Below, one piece after another: positions 58,131-64,000 of a DNA stretch of 64,000 nt. Each line of letters starts with the position of its first letter. The first letter of the stretch is position 1. The stretch is from positions 62,001 to 126,000 of the forward strand of contig NZ_JAENIM010000034.1 in the NCBI RefSeq assembly GCF_016595495.1, in the 5' to 3' direction. The notes under the pieces are model-generated. The model ran no database searches, was not told the origin of the DNA, and worked only from the letters and a program-made list of their open reading frames with translations. Both the position numbers and the translations under genes were made by a program. This DNA is from Persicirhabdus sediminis (GTDB lineage Bacteria; Verrucomicrobiota; Verrucomicrobiia; Verrucomicrobiales; Akkermansiaceae).

Positions 58131-59087
58131 ATGCAACTTGCCGCCATGTCCAGCACGCCCGCTCTCGATCTGACTGAGGATATCCTCCGCCTGAAAAAGG
58201 AACGCAATGCCGTCATCCTCGCCCACAACTACCAAACTGGTGACATCCAAGATCTCGCCGACTACGTAGGAGACTCCCTAGGTCTCGCCTATCAAGCTCA
58301 AGCAACGGATGCAGACGTTATCGTCTTCTGCGGTGTCCATTTCATGGCCGAAACCGCCAAAATCGTCAACCCAGGCAAAACCGTCATCCTGCCAGACCGC
58401 GATGCCGGCTGCTCGCTAGAAGAATCATGCCCAGCTGACCAGCTCGAAGCATTCCTCAAAGCCAACGCCGAGAAAAACTACTACGTCATCGCCTACATCA
58501 ACTGCTCAGGCGGCGTCAAAGCACTCTGCGACGTCATCTGCACCAGCGGCAATGCCGTCAAAATCGTTGATCAAGCGCCAGCTGACCGCCCAATCCTCTT
58601 TGTGCCCGACCAAAACCTCGGCGCCTGGGTAATGGAGCAAACAGGCCGCAAGATGGACCTCTGGCAAGGATCCTGCTACGTGCACATGGAGTTCACACGC
58701 GACTCCATCAACAAAATCAAAGACGAGTACCCAGACGCCGTCGTCGTCGCTCACCCAGAGTGCCCGACCGCCGTTCGCCTACTCGCCGACGAAGTCTGCT
58801 CAACCGAAAAGATGATCCCATACTGCCAAAATACACCGGCAAAAAACATCATCATCGTCACCGAGTCCGGCATGCTCCACAGGCTCGAAAAAGAATGCCC
58901 AGACAAAAACTTCATCGCTGGCCCAACTGATAAATGCGCCTGCAACGACTGCCATTTCATGAAAATGAATACGCTGGAAAAACTCCACGCATGCCTAGAA
59001 AACCTCAGCCCAGAAGTGCAGATGCCTGAAGACCTGCGCAAAGCCGCTGAAGCACCACTCCTGCGCATGCTCGAGCAGTCAAAATAA
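58131..59087 (+). CDS. nadA: Quinolinate synthase
   Basis: 318 aa; ATG at 58131 or 58146. NadA condenses iminoaspartate with dihydroxyacetone phosphate to quinolinate in NAD synthesis using a [4Fe-4S] cluster. Motifs seen: HNYQTGDIQD, CGVHFMAETAKI, CSLEESCPAD, TESGMLH and a late Cys cluster CACNDCHFMKMN. Monocistronic with terminator. Its last 114 bp, stop and terminator are copied at 62428-62639, and an accessory array starts right behind it. Confidence 0.95.
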   Translation: MQLAAMSSTPALDLTEDILRLKKERNAVILAHNYQTGDIQDLADYVGDSLGLAYQAQATDADVIVFCGVHFMAETAKIVNPGKTVILPDRDAGCSLEESCPADQLEAFLKANAEKNYYVIAYINCSGGVKALCDVICTSGNAVKIVDQAPADRPILFVPDQNLGAWVMEQTGRKMDLWQGSCYVHMEFTRDSINKIKDEYPDAVVVAHPECPTAVRLLADEVCSTEKMIPYCQNTPAKNIIIVTESGMLHRLEKECPDKNFIAGPTDKCACNDCHFMKMNTLEKLHACLENLSPEVQMPEDLRKAAEAPLLRMLEQSK

Positions 59088-59145
59088 GCCAGCCAGCACC
59101 ACACCACTCAAGCCGCTAGAACCACCCCCATTCCAGCCAACTACA

Positions 59146-59171
59146 GCCGCCTCAAACGAGGCGGCTTTTTT
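59146..59171 (+). terminator. nadA terminator
   Basis: GCCGCCTC-AAAC-GAGGCGGC followed by six or seven T. Copied with the nadA tail at 62600-62625. Confidence 0.93.
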
Positions 59172-59225
59172 GCGCCCAGCTACATCCCCTCCAGCTGAAA
59201 AACCAACCCGCACCAGCCAGATCAA

Positions 59226-59328
59226 CTCAGGAAAAACCCAAAAACACCCAGCTACTTTAACCAGCGAACCCAATAAACATAAGCATTCCAGCTGGATACG
59301 ATTTCCAGATGCCTGACATGTTTTTTTT
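59226..59328 (+). repeat. Long array repeat, copy A (behind nadA)
   Basis: A block from CTCAGGAAAAACCCAAAAA through AATAAACATAAGCATTCCAGCTGG to CAGATGCCTGACATG and eight T. Copies B (59876) and D (62681) match along most of their length. Confidence 0.85.
59306..59328. repeat. Short motif copy A
   Basis: CAGATGCCTGACATG + T8. Its left part CAGATGCCTGA also occurs inside the nadA 3' end (59019-59029). One reading frame gives QMPDMFF. Confidence 0.8.
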
Positions 59329-59460
59329 AGTATTTTTGATGGAACTATCAATGGAGGACGGTTACTAAAAACGCTGGGCATACCCGTCGCGAAGATTATT
59401 GCTAAAAATGCAGATGCCTTTATGATAATGGCATCGGAACTGATAGAAGATAAGCAATAG
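59317..59460 (+). pseudogene. Start-less toxin-like coding tail, module A
   Basis: Open frame directly after motif A (in-frame TGA inside the motif) reading DGTINGGRLLKTLGIPVAKI then a tail ending MASELIEDKQ and stop at 59460. It is protein-like but lacks a start. The next gene begins one base later. I infer the displaced 3' end of a toxin gene. Confidence 0.55.
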
Positions 59461-59637
59461 ATGTCTAGATTATATATAGTGATGTGTTTAACTCTCACAT
59501 TTATAAGTGCTTCGTGCTTAGTTTTTTTATATTTAACAAATGATAGAAGTGATGATTTCAGATCCGTTATGCAGAGTACATTTGGATTCATATTATTTAC
59601 GATATATGTAATATATAGATATAAGAAGGATAGGTAA
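59461..59637 (+). CDS. 58-aa membrane protein, probable immunity protein
   Basis: ATG immediately after the stop of the toxin-like tail. The product has two hydrophobic segments (MSRLYIVMCLTLTFISAS and FGFILFTIYVIYR) flanking a charged loop, and a basic C-terminus. Small two-helix proteins directly behind toxin tails are typical immunity proteins against membrane-acting or exported toxins. AT-rich, with no CAGCTG word, unlike core genes. Inferred from size and position. Confidence 0.5.
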   Translation: MSRLYIVMCLTLTFISASCLVFLYLTNDRSDDFRSVMQSTFGFILFTIYVIYRYKKDR

Positions 59638-59695
59638 TAAAGATTCCAGGAGTCTTTTGAAGGTAGCTCACTGATTATGTACTATATTGGTGAAT

Positions 59696-59815
59696 ATGAA
59701 AACTCCTCAACCAGCACAGAATAAGGAAGAACCAGCTGAAGTAGAAGAATTGACACCTCTTCAGCTGGCGGATTGTAAAACGGATTTTTCCGTTGGTAAT
59801 GCGCAAATACATTAG
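59696..59815 (+). CDS. Possible 39-aa small gene or N-terminal fragment
   Basis: ATG 59696 gives MKTPQPAQNKEEPAEVEE then LTPLQLADCKTDFSVGNAQIH and stop. Pro/Glu-rich and hydrophilic. It could be a truncated gene start. It shares core-like CAGCTG words (two copies). Weak support. Confidence 0.25.
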   Translation: MKTPQPAQNKEEPAEVEELTPLQLADCKTDFSVGNAQIH

Positions 59816-59850
59816 ACAGACAAACTGAGGAATAGGAAGGTGGCTGTTTT

Positions 59851-59869
59851 CAGATTCCTGACATTTTTT
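59851..59869. repeat. Short motif copy B0 (degenerate)
   Basis: CAGATTCCTGACATTTTTT, immediately before the long repeat copy B. Confidence 0.65.
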
Positions 59870-59875
59870 AACTGA

Positions 59876-59979
59876 ATTCAGGAAAAACCCAAAAACACCC
59901 AGCTACTTTAAGCTGGGAACTCAATAAACATAAGCATTCCAGCTGATTCTTACGCCCAAATGCCTGACATCTTTTTTTT
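59876..59979 (+). repeat. Long array repeat, copy B
   Basis: TTCAGGAAAAACCCAAAAAC through AATAAACATAAGCATTCCAGCTG to ATGCCTGACATCTTTTTT. Ends with a short motif copy (59958-59979). Confidence 0.85.
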
Positions 59980-60027
59980 ATTTTTTTCAATGCAGGAGAG
60001 GCGATAGATCCATTAGACTAAAAAGAA

Positions 60028-60624
60028 ATGACTAGAAACATCATTAAAGAACTCGATCTCACCTCAGTATGTGAAGAGAGAACCTACTACGATCAGGGGG
60101 AAGTTGACGCCTTCCAGAACCAATACAACATTCAGCTACCTGCTAGCCTGCTCTTCGCCTTAAAGGAGATAGGCTCTGCCGTGATGTGCTCAAAGATATT
60201 TAAGCCCATTCAGTCGACTGGTTTGACAGGTGATGATGCCTATTTGGATATCCTATCTTTTTATTGCGGTGCTCTGAAAGGATCCGATAGTTTAGGTGGA
60301 GCTAATAAGACCTTTGCCGGCAGAATGAGCCCAGACTTGGTGGTGATTGCGGACGCTTCAGGAGGTGACCAAATTTGTATCGATGTGAAGACTTCAAAGG
60401 TCTATTATTGGCGACATGACGCCTGCGAAGGTGAATTGTCTGAGATCCTCATTGCCGATAGTTTTGATGCTTTTATTGATCGGCTCGAGACGCCGGTAGA
60501 GCCTGAAAGAATGGAATTTACTGACGCCGAAATTGCAGCTACAGACGCTCGCATATTGAGGGAGCGTGGCCCTGAGTCATTAGAGCGTGTCCGTAAAATT
60601 AGAGCGAAGTATGAGAAAAAGTAG
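60028..60624 (+). CDS. SMI1/KNR4 (SUKH)-type immunity protein
   Basis: 198 aa. The segment VDAFQNQYNIQLPASLLFALKE is the classic SUKH opening (E...LP..L), followed by DGD-like ADASGGDQICIDVKTSKVYYWRHD and a C-terminal Asp/Glu-rich helix. SUKH proteins neutralise nuclease toxins. It starts six bases after the stop of a short start-less tail (in-frame NAGEAIDPLD, stop at 60021), itself joined to motif B. No complete toxin gene is present, so it is an orphan immunity gene. It contains no CAGCTG word. Confidence 0.8.
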   Translation: MTRNIIKELDLTSVCEERTYYDQGEVDAFQNQYNIQLPASLLFALKEIGSAVMCSKIFKPIQSTGLTGDDAYLDILSFYCGALKGSDSLGGANKTFAGRMSPDLVVIADASGGDQICIDVKTSKVYYWRHDACEGELSEILIADSFDAFIDRLETPVEPERMEFTDAEIAATDARILRERGPESLERVRKIRAKYEKK

Positions 60625-60654
60625 CGCGCCTGTATTTCAATCGTAGTCCTTTTT

Positions 60655-60672
60655 CAGATACCTGACATTTTT
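60655..60672. repeat. Short motif copy C (degenerate)
   Basis: CAGATACCTGACATTTTT, 30 bp after the SUKH stop. Confidence 0.65.
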
Positions 60673-60749
60673 CCAAGAACAGCTTATCTCAACAGCTAGA
60701 CAGACATTCTGAGAGTTCTCTCTCGTGTCCTCTACACTGCGGATCACCT

Positions 60750-61847
60750 TCATAGACTCAGATGATAGCGGGTATATTTCAGCTGGCCAGTTTTGCTCAG
60801 CCCTCCCTTAGCTACTAAGTCATTCAGGTCACGAGTGACTGTGGCACGCGCTGCTCCGGTGATGGAAATGTAGTTCTCAGCGCTGAGACCACCTTTAAAT
60901 CCATCCACGCCTTCGCGAAACATGCGTCCGATGACCTTTTGCTGACGTTGGTTGAGCTGCCCGCGCAGCCGATCGTATAGTTTGGTTTTCTGGATGAGGA
61001 AGTCGATGCGCTTGGCGGTATTTTCCTGTGCCTGCAGAATCGTTTCGCCAAAGTAAACCAGCCAGTCAGTAATGTGGTTGTGTTTGTTGCTATTTTCCAG
61101 CTGCTCGTAATACGCCTTGCGCTTGCGCTCGATGGTATAGGCCAGCGCGATGAGCGACGGACGGCCCAGACTTTGAGCGAGTGATTTTTCCGCAATCGCT
61201 CGTGCGATGCGACCATTCCCATCTTCAAATGGGTGAATGGATACAAAATACAAATGCGCAATGCCTGCGCGAGTGAGTGGCCGTAGTGCTTGCTGGCCAG
61301 TGGCTGCACTTTGATTAAAGAAGTCGATAAACGCTGCCATTTCAGCCTCCATGCGGGAAGATGGCGGCGCCTCAAAGTGAATGCTCGGCTCGTACATTGC
61401 CCCCGATACAATACGCATCGGCTCAGCATGAGTTCGGTAGGCGCCAACGCTACGGATATCTTGGCGACCATTCATCAACATGCCATGCCACTGCAATAGA
61501 CATTGTCGATCCAGCGGAGATTTGTATCCCTGGTAAAGATCCATCATCATGGCCGCAACACCCTGCTCAGCAGGAGGGACCTGACGGTGGTCGCTGGTGA
61601 GGCCAAATTGCCGACCAATAGACGACTGCAGGCTATCTCGATCGAGAATTTCCCCTTCAATCTTCGATGTTTGCATCGCCTCTTCGCTGATAAGTTCTAC
61701 TTTCAGGCGATTTTTATCCACCTCAGCAACATGTTTAAACGCGCCAAGGTTTTCTCCTGAAAGACTTAAAAACTGCGCCTCCAGATCGTCCATCGCCTTA
61801 CTCTCATAGCTAAATTCGGGCCAATCGTTTTGTTGCCAATTCCACAT
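60750..61847 (-). CDS. Fic-family protein with C-terminal winged helix
   Basis: 365 aa. Fic_N domain in the first half with the class II inhibitory helix motif TSKIEG (matching [S/T]xxxE[G/N]), then the Fic core with HPFEDGNGR (about residues 208-218). The C-terminus carries a winged-helix segment (ISITGAARATVTRDLNDLVAK). Fic proteins transfer AMP or similar groups to target proteins; the intact inhibitory helix predicts self-inhibition. It is in opposite orientation to the surrounding modules and lies inside the duplicated nadA-tail boundaries. It has few CAGCTG words. Confidence 0.9.
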   Translation of the reverse strand: MWNWQQNDWPEFSYESKAMDDLEAQFLSLSGENLGAFKHVAEVDKNRLKVELISEEAMQTSKIEGEILDRDSLQSSIGRQFGLTSDHRQVPPAEQGVAAMMMDLYQGYKSPLDRQCLLQWHGMLMNGRQDIRSVGAYRTHAEPMRIVSGAMYEPSIHFEAPPSSRMEAEMAAFIDFFNQSAATGQQALRPLTRAGIAHLYFVSIHPFEDGNGRIARAIAEKSLAQSLGRPSLIALAYTIERKRKAYYEQLENSNKHNHITDWLVYFGETILQAQENTAKRIDFLIQKTKLYDRLRGQLNQRQQKVIGRMFREGVDGFKGGLSAENYISITGAARATVTRDLNDLVAKGGLSKTGQLKYTRYHLSL

Positions 61848-61927
61848 AATGATTCATAGAATGTGATTCTATAACTCAAAATTAGCCTAATAATGAGTAA
61901 TAGCAAGGGTTTCTATAACTCGCCTGA

Positions 61928-62116
61928 TCCTCCAAGAGGAAAACCGCTTACGATACTACTTCAGCTACGTTGGCCGCTCGTAAACCACTAGAGCAAGGTG
62001 AAAAATCCACACCCGAAATCATCATGCACCTAAAGGCTCAGCAGGTTGATCAGCTAGAGAGTTTGACTTTTTTGCGGGGCCTGATGACTGACTCAAACTT
62101 TGTGTTTTTGATCTAA
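61928..62116 (+). other. Possible coding fragment (start-less)
   Basis: An open plus-strand frame without an early ATG ends PEIIMHLKAQQVDQLESLTF then a short hydrophobic tail and stop at 62116. A 30-aa version could start at ATG 62024. Composition looks coding, but no family is recognised. It lies in the otherwise gene-free stretch 61848-62427. Confidence 0.25.
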
Positions 62117-62221
62117 CTCTAATCATTGAATCAGTGATAAAAAAATTCCCCTCGATGGTGGGCGGAGTTCCAGAGCAAAATCATAGATGTACCCAAACTG
62201 CAGCATTGGCTTTCCCAATGA

Positions 62222-62350
62222 GGATTTATGCTGATTTTCTCTGGTGCAGCGTTCACTATTCAATGTGATTAAGCTTCGCCCCTTCGCTACCAGCTCATTA
62301 ATATCACGCATGGCAGTGACCCTCGAGTCAGCTAATTTTGTTACGCTCAT
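62222..62350 (-). pseudogene. Remnant of a second Fic-type winged-helix tail
   Basis: Minus-strand reading SVTKLADSRVTAMRDINELVAK aligns with the C-terminal segment of the neighbouring Fic protein (ISITGAARATVTRDLNDLVAK), then diverges. The rest of a Fic gene is absent. Confidence 0.5.
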
Positions 62351-62427
62351 CGCCACCCCAACAGAACAATTTTGTTGGTAATTGCATTTCTTGCTTTCAC
62401 AATTTAAACCTGTCTTTTTATATAATA

Positions 62428-62639
62428 CTGGAAAAACTCCACGCATGCCTAGAAAACCTCAGCCCAGAAGTGCAGATGCCTGAAGACCTGCGCAAAGCCG
62501 CTGAAGCACCACTGCTGCGCATGCTCGAGCAGTCAAAATAAGCCAGCCAGCACCACACCACTCAAGCCGCTAGAACCACCCCCATTCCAGCCAACTACAG
62601 CCGCCTCAAACGAGGCGGCTTTTTTGCGCCCAGCTACAT
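62428..62639 (+). repeat. Duplicate of the nadA 3' end and terminator
   Basis: Matches 58974-59185 over 212 bp with a single mismatch that I can see (CACTCC versus CACTGC). It contains the last 37 codons of nadA, its stop, the spacer and the terminator hairpin. It cannot be expressed as NadA. Similarity continues at a lower level to the array repeat copy D. Confidence 0.95.
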
Positions 62640-62680
62640 TTCCACCCAGCTGGAAAACCCGCCCGAACCAGCCAGCTAGA

Positions 62681-62783
62681 CTCAGGAAAAACCCAAAAAG
62701 ACCCAGCTGCTTCAAGCTGCAAACCCAATAAACATATGCATTCCAGCTGGATACAATTTTCAGATGCCTGACATCTTTTTTTT
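62681..62783 (+). repeat. Long array repeat, copy D
   Basis: CTCAGGAAAAACCCAAAAAG through AATAAACATATGCATTCCAGCTGG to CAGATGCCTGACATC + T. Closest to copy A, with the same nadA-tail context on its left. Confidence 0.85.
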
Positions 62784-62856
62784 CAGAGGAAGCGGTCCGC
62801 CACATTTATATACTCCAAATCAGGCAACAGCTAAAGAAGCAGAAGAAAATAACTAA
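62784..62856 (+). pseudogene. Start-less coding tail, module D
   Basis: In the frame of MPDIFF from motif D: RGSGPPHLYTPNQATAKEAE then a short end and stop TAA at 62856. Another frame is also open for a shorter distance, so the reading is less certain than in modules A and H. It precedes the 118-aa gene. Confidence 0.35.
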
Positions 62857-62893
62857 AGTTTGATACTTTCTTTTAAACCAGTAGGGTGCTGTG

Positions 62894-63250
62894 ATGCTGA
62901 AAATTAATGGGATAATGTATTCTTTCCATGATTCTGTATTACTGTCGCTCTCTAATCGAGATGGCTATTTCGAGTGCGCCGCTGAATATGTGGGAAGAGG
63001 TGAGCATGAAAATGGAGTCCTAAAAATGAAATTGTACTCAGAGTCGAAAAAGTTGGACGCCATAAGGGCACAAATATCTAAAGGCTTCGACGGTTCCGTT
63101 ATCTGCTTTGATGATTTTGAAGGGAGACTTAAGCTTGTCGTTAATTGGGAAAAATATTGCCCAATGGAATCATTCATCGAAGAATATATGATCGAATATA
63201 AGTCGATTGAACCTATATCGTATGAGTGCACTGAATGGTATTCAGATTAA
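62894..63250 (+). CDS. 118-aa protein, probable immunity protein
   Basis: ATG 62894 with an AGGG box upstream. Product is acidic and soluble: MLKINGIMYSFHDSVLLSLS at the N-terminus and FDDFEGRLKLVVNWEKY in the centre. The family is not recognised; size, acidity and position behind a coding tail fit an orphan immunity gene. No CAGCTG in the gene. Followed by a short sequence (AAATAAAGATTCCATGAAG) also seen after the 58-aa gene. Confidence 0.6.
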   Translation: MLKINGIMYSFHDSVLLSLSNRDGYFECAAEYVGRGEHENGVLKMKLYSESKKLDAIRAQISKGFDGSVICFDDFEGRLKLVVNWEKYCPMESFIEEYMIEYKSIEPISYECTEWYSD

Positions 63251-63300
63251 TATAGTGTAAATAAAGATTCCATGAAGTAAGCCTGTGAAGACTTTGTTTT

Positions 63301-63321
63301 AAGATGCCTGACATCTTTTTT
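63301..63321. repeat. Short motif copy E
   Basis: AAGATGCCTGACATCTTTTTT. Perfect small hairpin AGATG-CCTGA-CATCT plus T run. Confidence 0.8.
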
Positions 63322-63335
63322 CTAGGGCCATAGCG

Positions 63336-63419
63336 CTACTTGTCGAGCGGGCGGAAATTGACCTTGGAGGCTTTTAATCGATCGAGGTGGGTTTCGAGCC
63401 GCTTGAGGAATGAGGCGTT
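63336..63419 (-). pseudogene. Coding fragment between motifs E and F
   Basis: Minus-strand reading NASFLKRLETHLDRLKASKV then FRPLDK and stop at 63336; the frame is cut at motif F (63421). It looks like a true C-terminus; family unknown. Confidence 0.35.
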
Positions 63420-63420
63420 C

Positions 63421-63440
63421 CAGATGCCTGACATGTTTTT
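63421..63440. repeat. Short motif copy F
   Basis: CAGATGCCTGACATGTTTTT directly abuts the coding fragment on its left. Confidence 0.8.
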
Positions 63441-63490
63441 AGAGTTCGGATTGAAATAAAGGTACTAGACATCTTGCTAGTGTAACCCCC

Positions 63491-63508
63491 AATGCCTAGC
63501 ATCTTTTT
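63491..63508. repeat. Short motif copy H (degenerate)
   Basis: AATGCCTAGCATCTTTTT. A still weaker copy (TACTAGACATCTTG) lies about 35 bp to the left (near 63463). Confidence 0.6.
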
Positions 63509-63621
63509 ATCGGCGAAGAAGAAGCCGAGAAATTCATCAGCTCAGTCAACTTCGTCATGGGCCAACGCCGTGGCTCCATGATCTGGTACGGCGAGCTGGA
63601 GATGGCTATTGATCAGCTCTA
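63500..63621 (+). pseudogene. Start-less toxin-like coding tail, module H
   Basis: Open frame from the motif (in-frame TAG inside it) reading GEEEAEKFISSVNFVMGQRR then a short end WYGELEMAIDQL and stop at 63621. Protein-like but no start before an internal Met. It precedes the lipoprotein gene by about 50 bp. Confidence 0.5.
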
Positions 63622-63672
63622 AGTGTTTGGATATGATCCATCTAGTATGACTCTGAAAATTCACCCAAATAA

Positions 63673-64000
63673 ATGATGGTAAGGTATGTATTATTCTTAT
63701 GCGTATCAGCGGCTTGCTTGAATTCATGTAAAGCAGCTCCCGAGAAAAAGAAGCATCTGGGCAAGGCTGACAACAAGGGTTCTATGCAAAAAAAGGCTGG
63801 TGAGATGAGACCCGAGATATCTCGTCAACAGCTCGAAGAAATGGCAGCAGCTATTCGTTTGATACGAGAGACGAGCACTGGAGCGCCTGATGCCGACGAG
63901 GCTGTTAAAGCGGTGCGTCGTGTTAGGGAATTCTTAAAAGTATGGCAGCCAATAGGGAAAAACTCAGATGAACTGACCGAGTTATTAGGTGAACCTACAA
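63673..64000 (+). CDS. Lipoprotein, possible immunity protein (3' end outside window)
   Basis: ATG 63673 (or 63676) opens a lipoprotein signal (MVRYVLFLCVSAACLNSC with the lipid-modified Cys) and a charged, helical mature part (LEEMAAAIRLIRETS, VWQPIGKNSDELTELLGEPT) that runs off the right edge. It follows a start-less tail in the same way as the other immunity-like genes, so an exported immunity lipoprotein is possible. No family recognised. Confidence 0.7.
   Translation, partial: MMVRYVLFLCVSAACLNSCKAAPEKKKHLGKADNKGSMQKKAGEMRPEISRQQLEEMAAAIRLIRETSTGAPDADEAVKAVRRVREFLKVWQPIGKNSDELTELLGEPT

Noticed and set aside
59189-64000. Integron-type gene cassette array
   Set aside because: The repeats lack attC-like core sites (GTTRRRY with inverted partner), no intI is visible, and the cargo carries start-less tails rather than whole cassettes.

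Overview
The window looks like chromosomal DNA of a Gram-negative member of the Verrucomicrobiota. The grounds are several PEP-CTERM proteins ending in an Arg-rich tail (motif PEPAAIMLLGLGG), a BspA-like leucine-rich repeat protein, outer-membrane genes (PagL-type lipid A deacylase, TonB receptor) and an LpxH-like phosphoesterase. This is inferred from protein character, not from a marker gene. Strong Shine-Dalgarno sites are rare, and the palindrome CAGCTG is strikingly over-represented in core genes.

Layout. 1-5.7 kb: 3' part of comEC, a TPR membrane protein, a PagL-like protein, a repeat-filled gap and an MsbA-type exporter. 5.9-10.4 kb: three tandem paralogous PEP-CTERM genes, each with its own terminator and a shared upstream direct-repeat pair. 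10.8-15.6 kb: type IV pilus/type II secretion operon (two GspE/PilB-type ATPases and PilC). 15.8-22 kb: a glycosyltransferase-phosphoesterase fusion, a coiled-coil secreted protein and a 977-aa protein with long heptapeptide repeats. 22.3-23.9 kb: two related small PEP-CTERM genes, one broken at codon 3. 24-34.4 kb: a 2-hydroxyacid dehydrogenase downstream of a compact operon of one TonB-dependent receptor and two MacB/LolCD-like ATPase-permease pairs. 34.7-39.1 kb: metH and a glyoxalase-fold protein. 39.1-45.9 kb: degenerate 36-bp repeats, a Cu/Zn efflux permease, a lipase-like hydrolase, a truncated Hint-toxin tail with a probable immunity gene, a MarR-DoxX pair and a dienelactone hydrolase. 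46-59.1 kb: LRR protein, AraC regulator, fmt, adenylate kinase, a glycine-zipper lipoprotein, LysR, ackA-pta, a TPR membrane protein, a bactofilin and nadA.

59.2-64 kb is the accessory region and the most unusual part. A short motif (core ATGCCTGACAT followed by a T tract) recurs about nine times. After several copies comes a start-less coding tail and then a small immunity-like gene (58-aa membrane protein, SUKH/SMI1-type protein, 118-aa protein, lipoprotein). The last 212 bp of nadA with its terminator is duplicated 3.45 kb downstream, flanking the SUKH gene and a Fic gene. I read this as a graveyard or reservoir of displaced polymorphic-toxin tails and immunity genes assembled behind nadA. 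The Hint-toxin/immunity pair at 42-43.5 kb is a related remnant. Both lack the CAGCTG word that marks the core genome.
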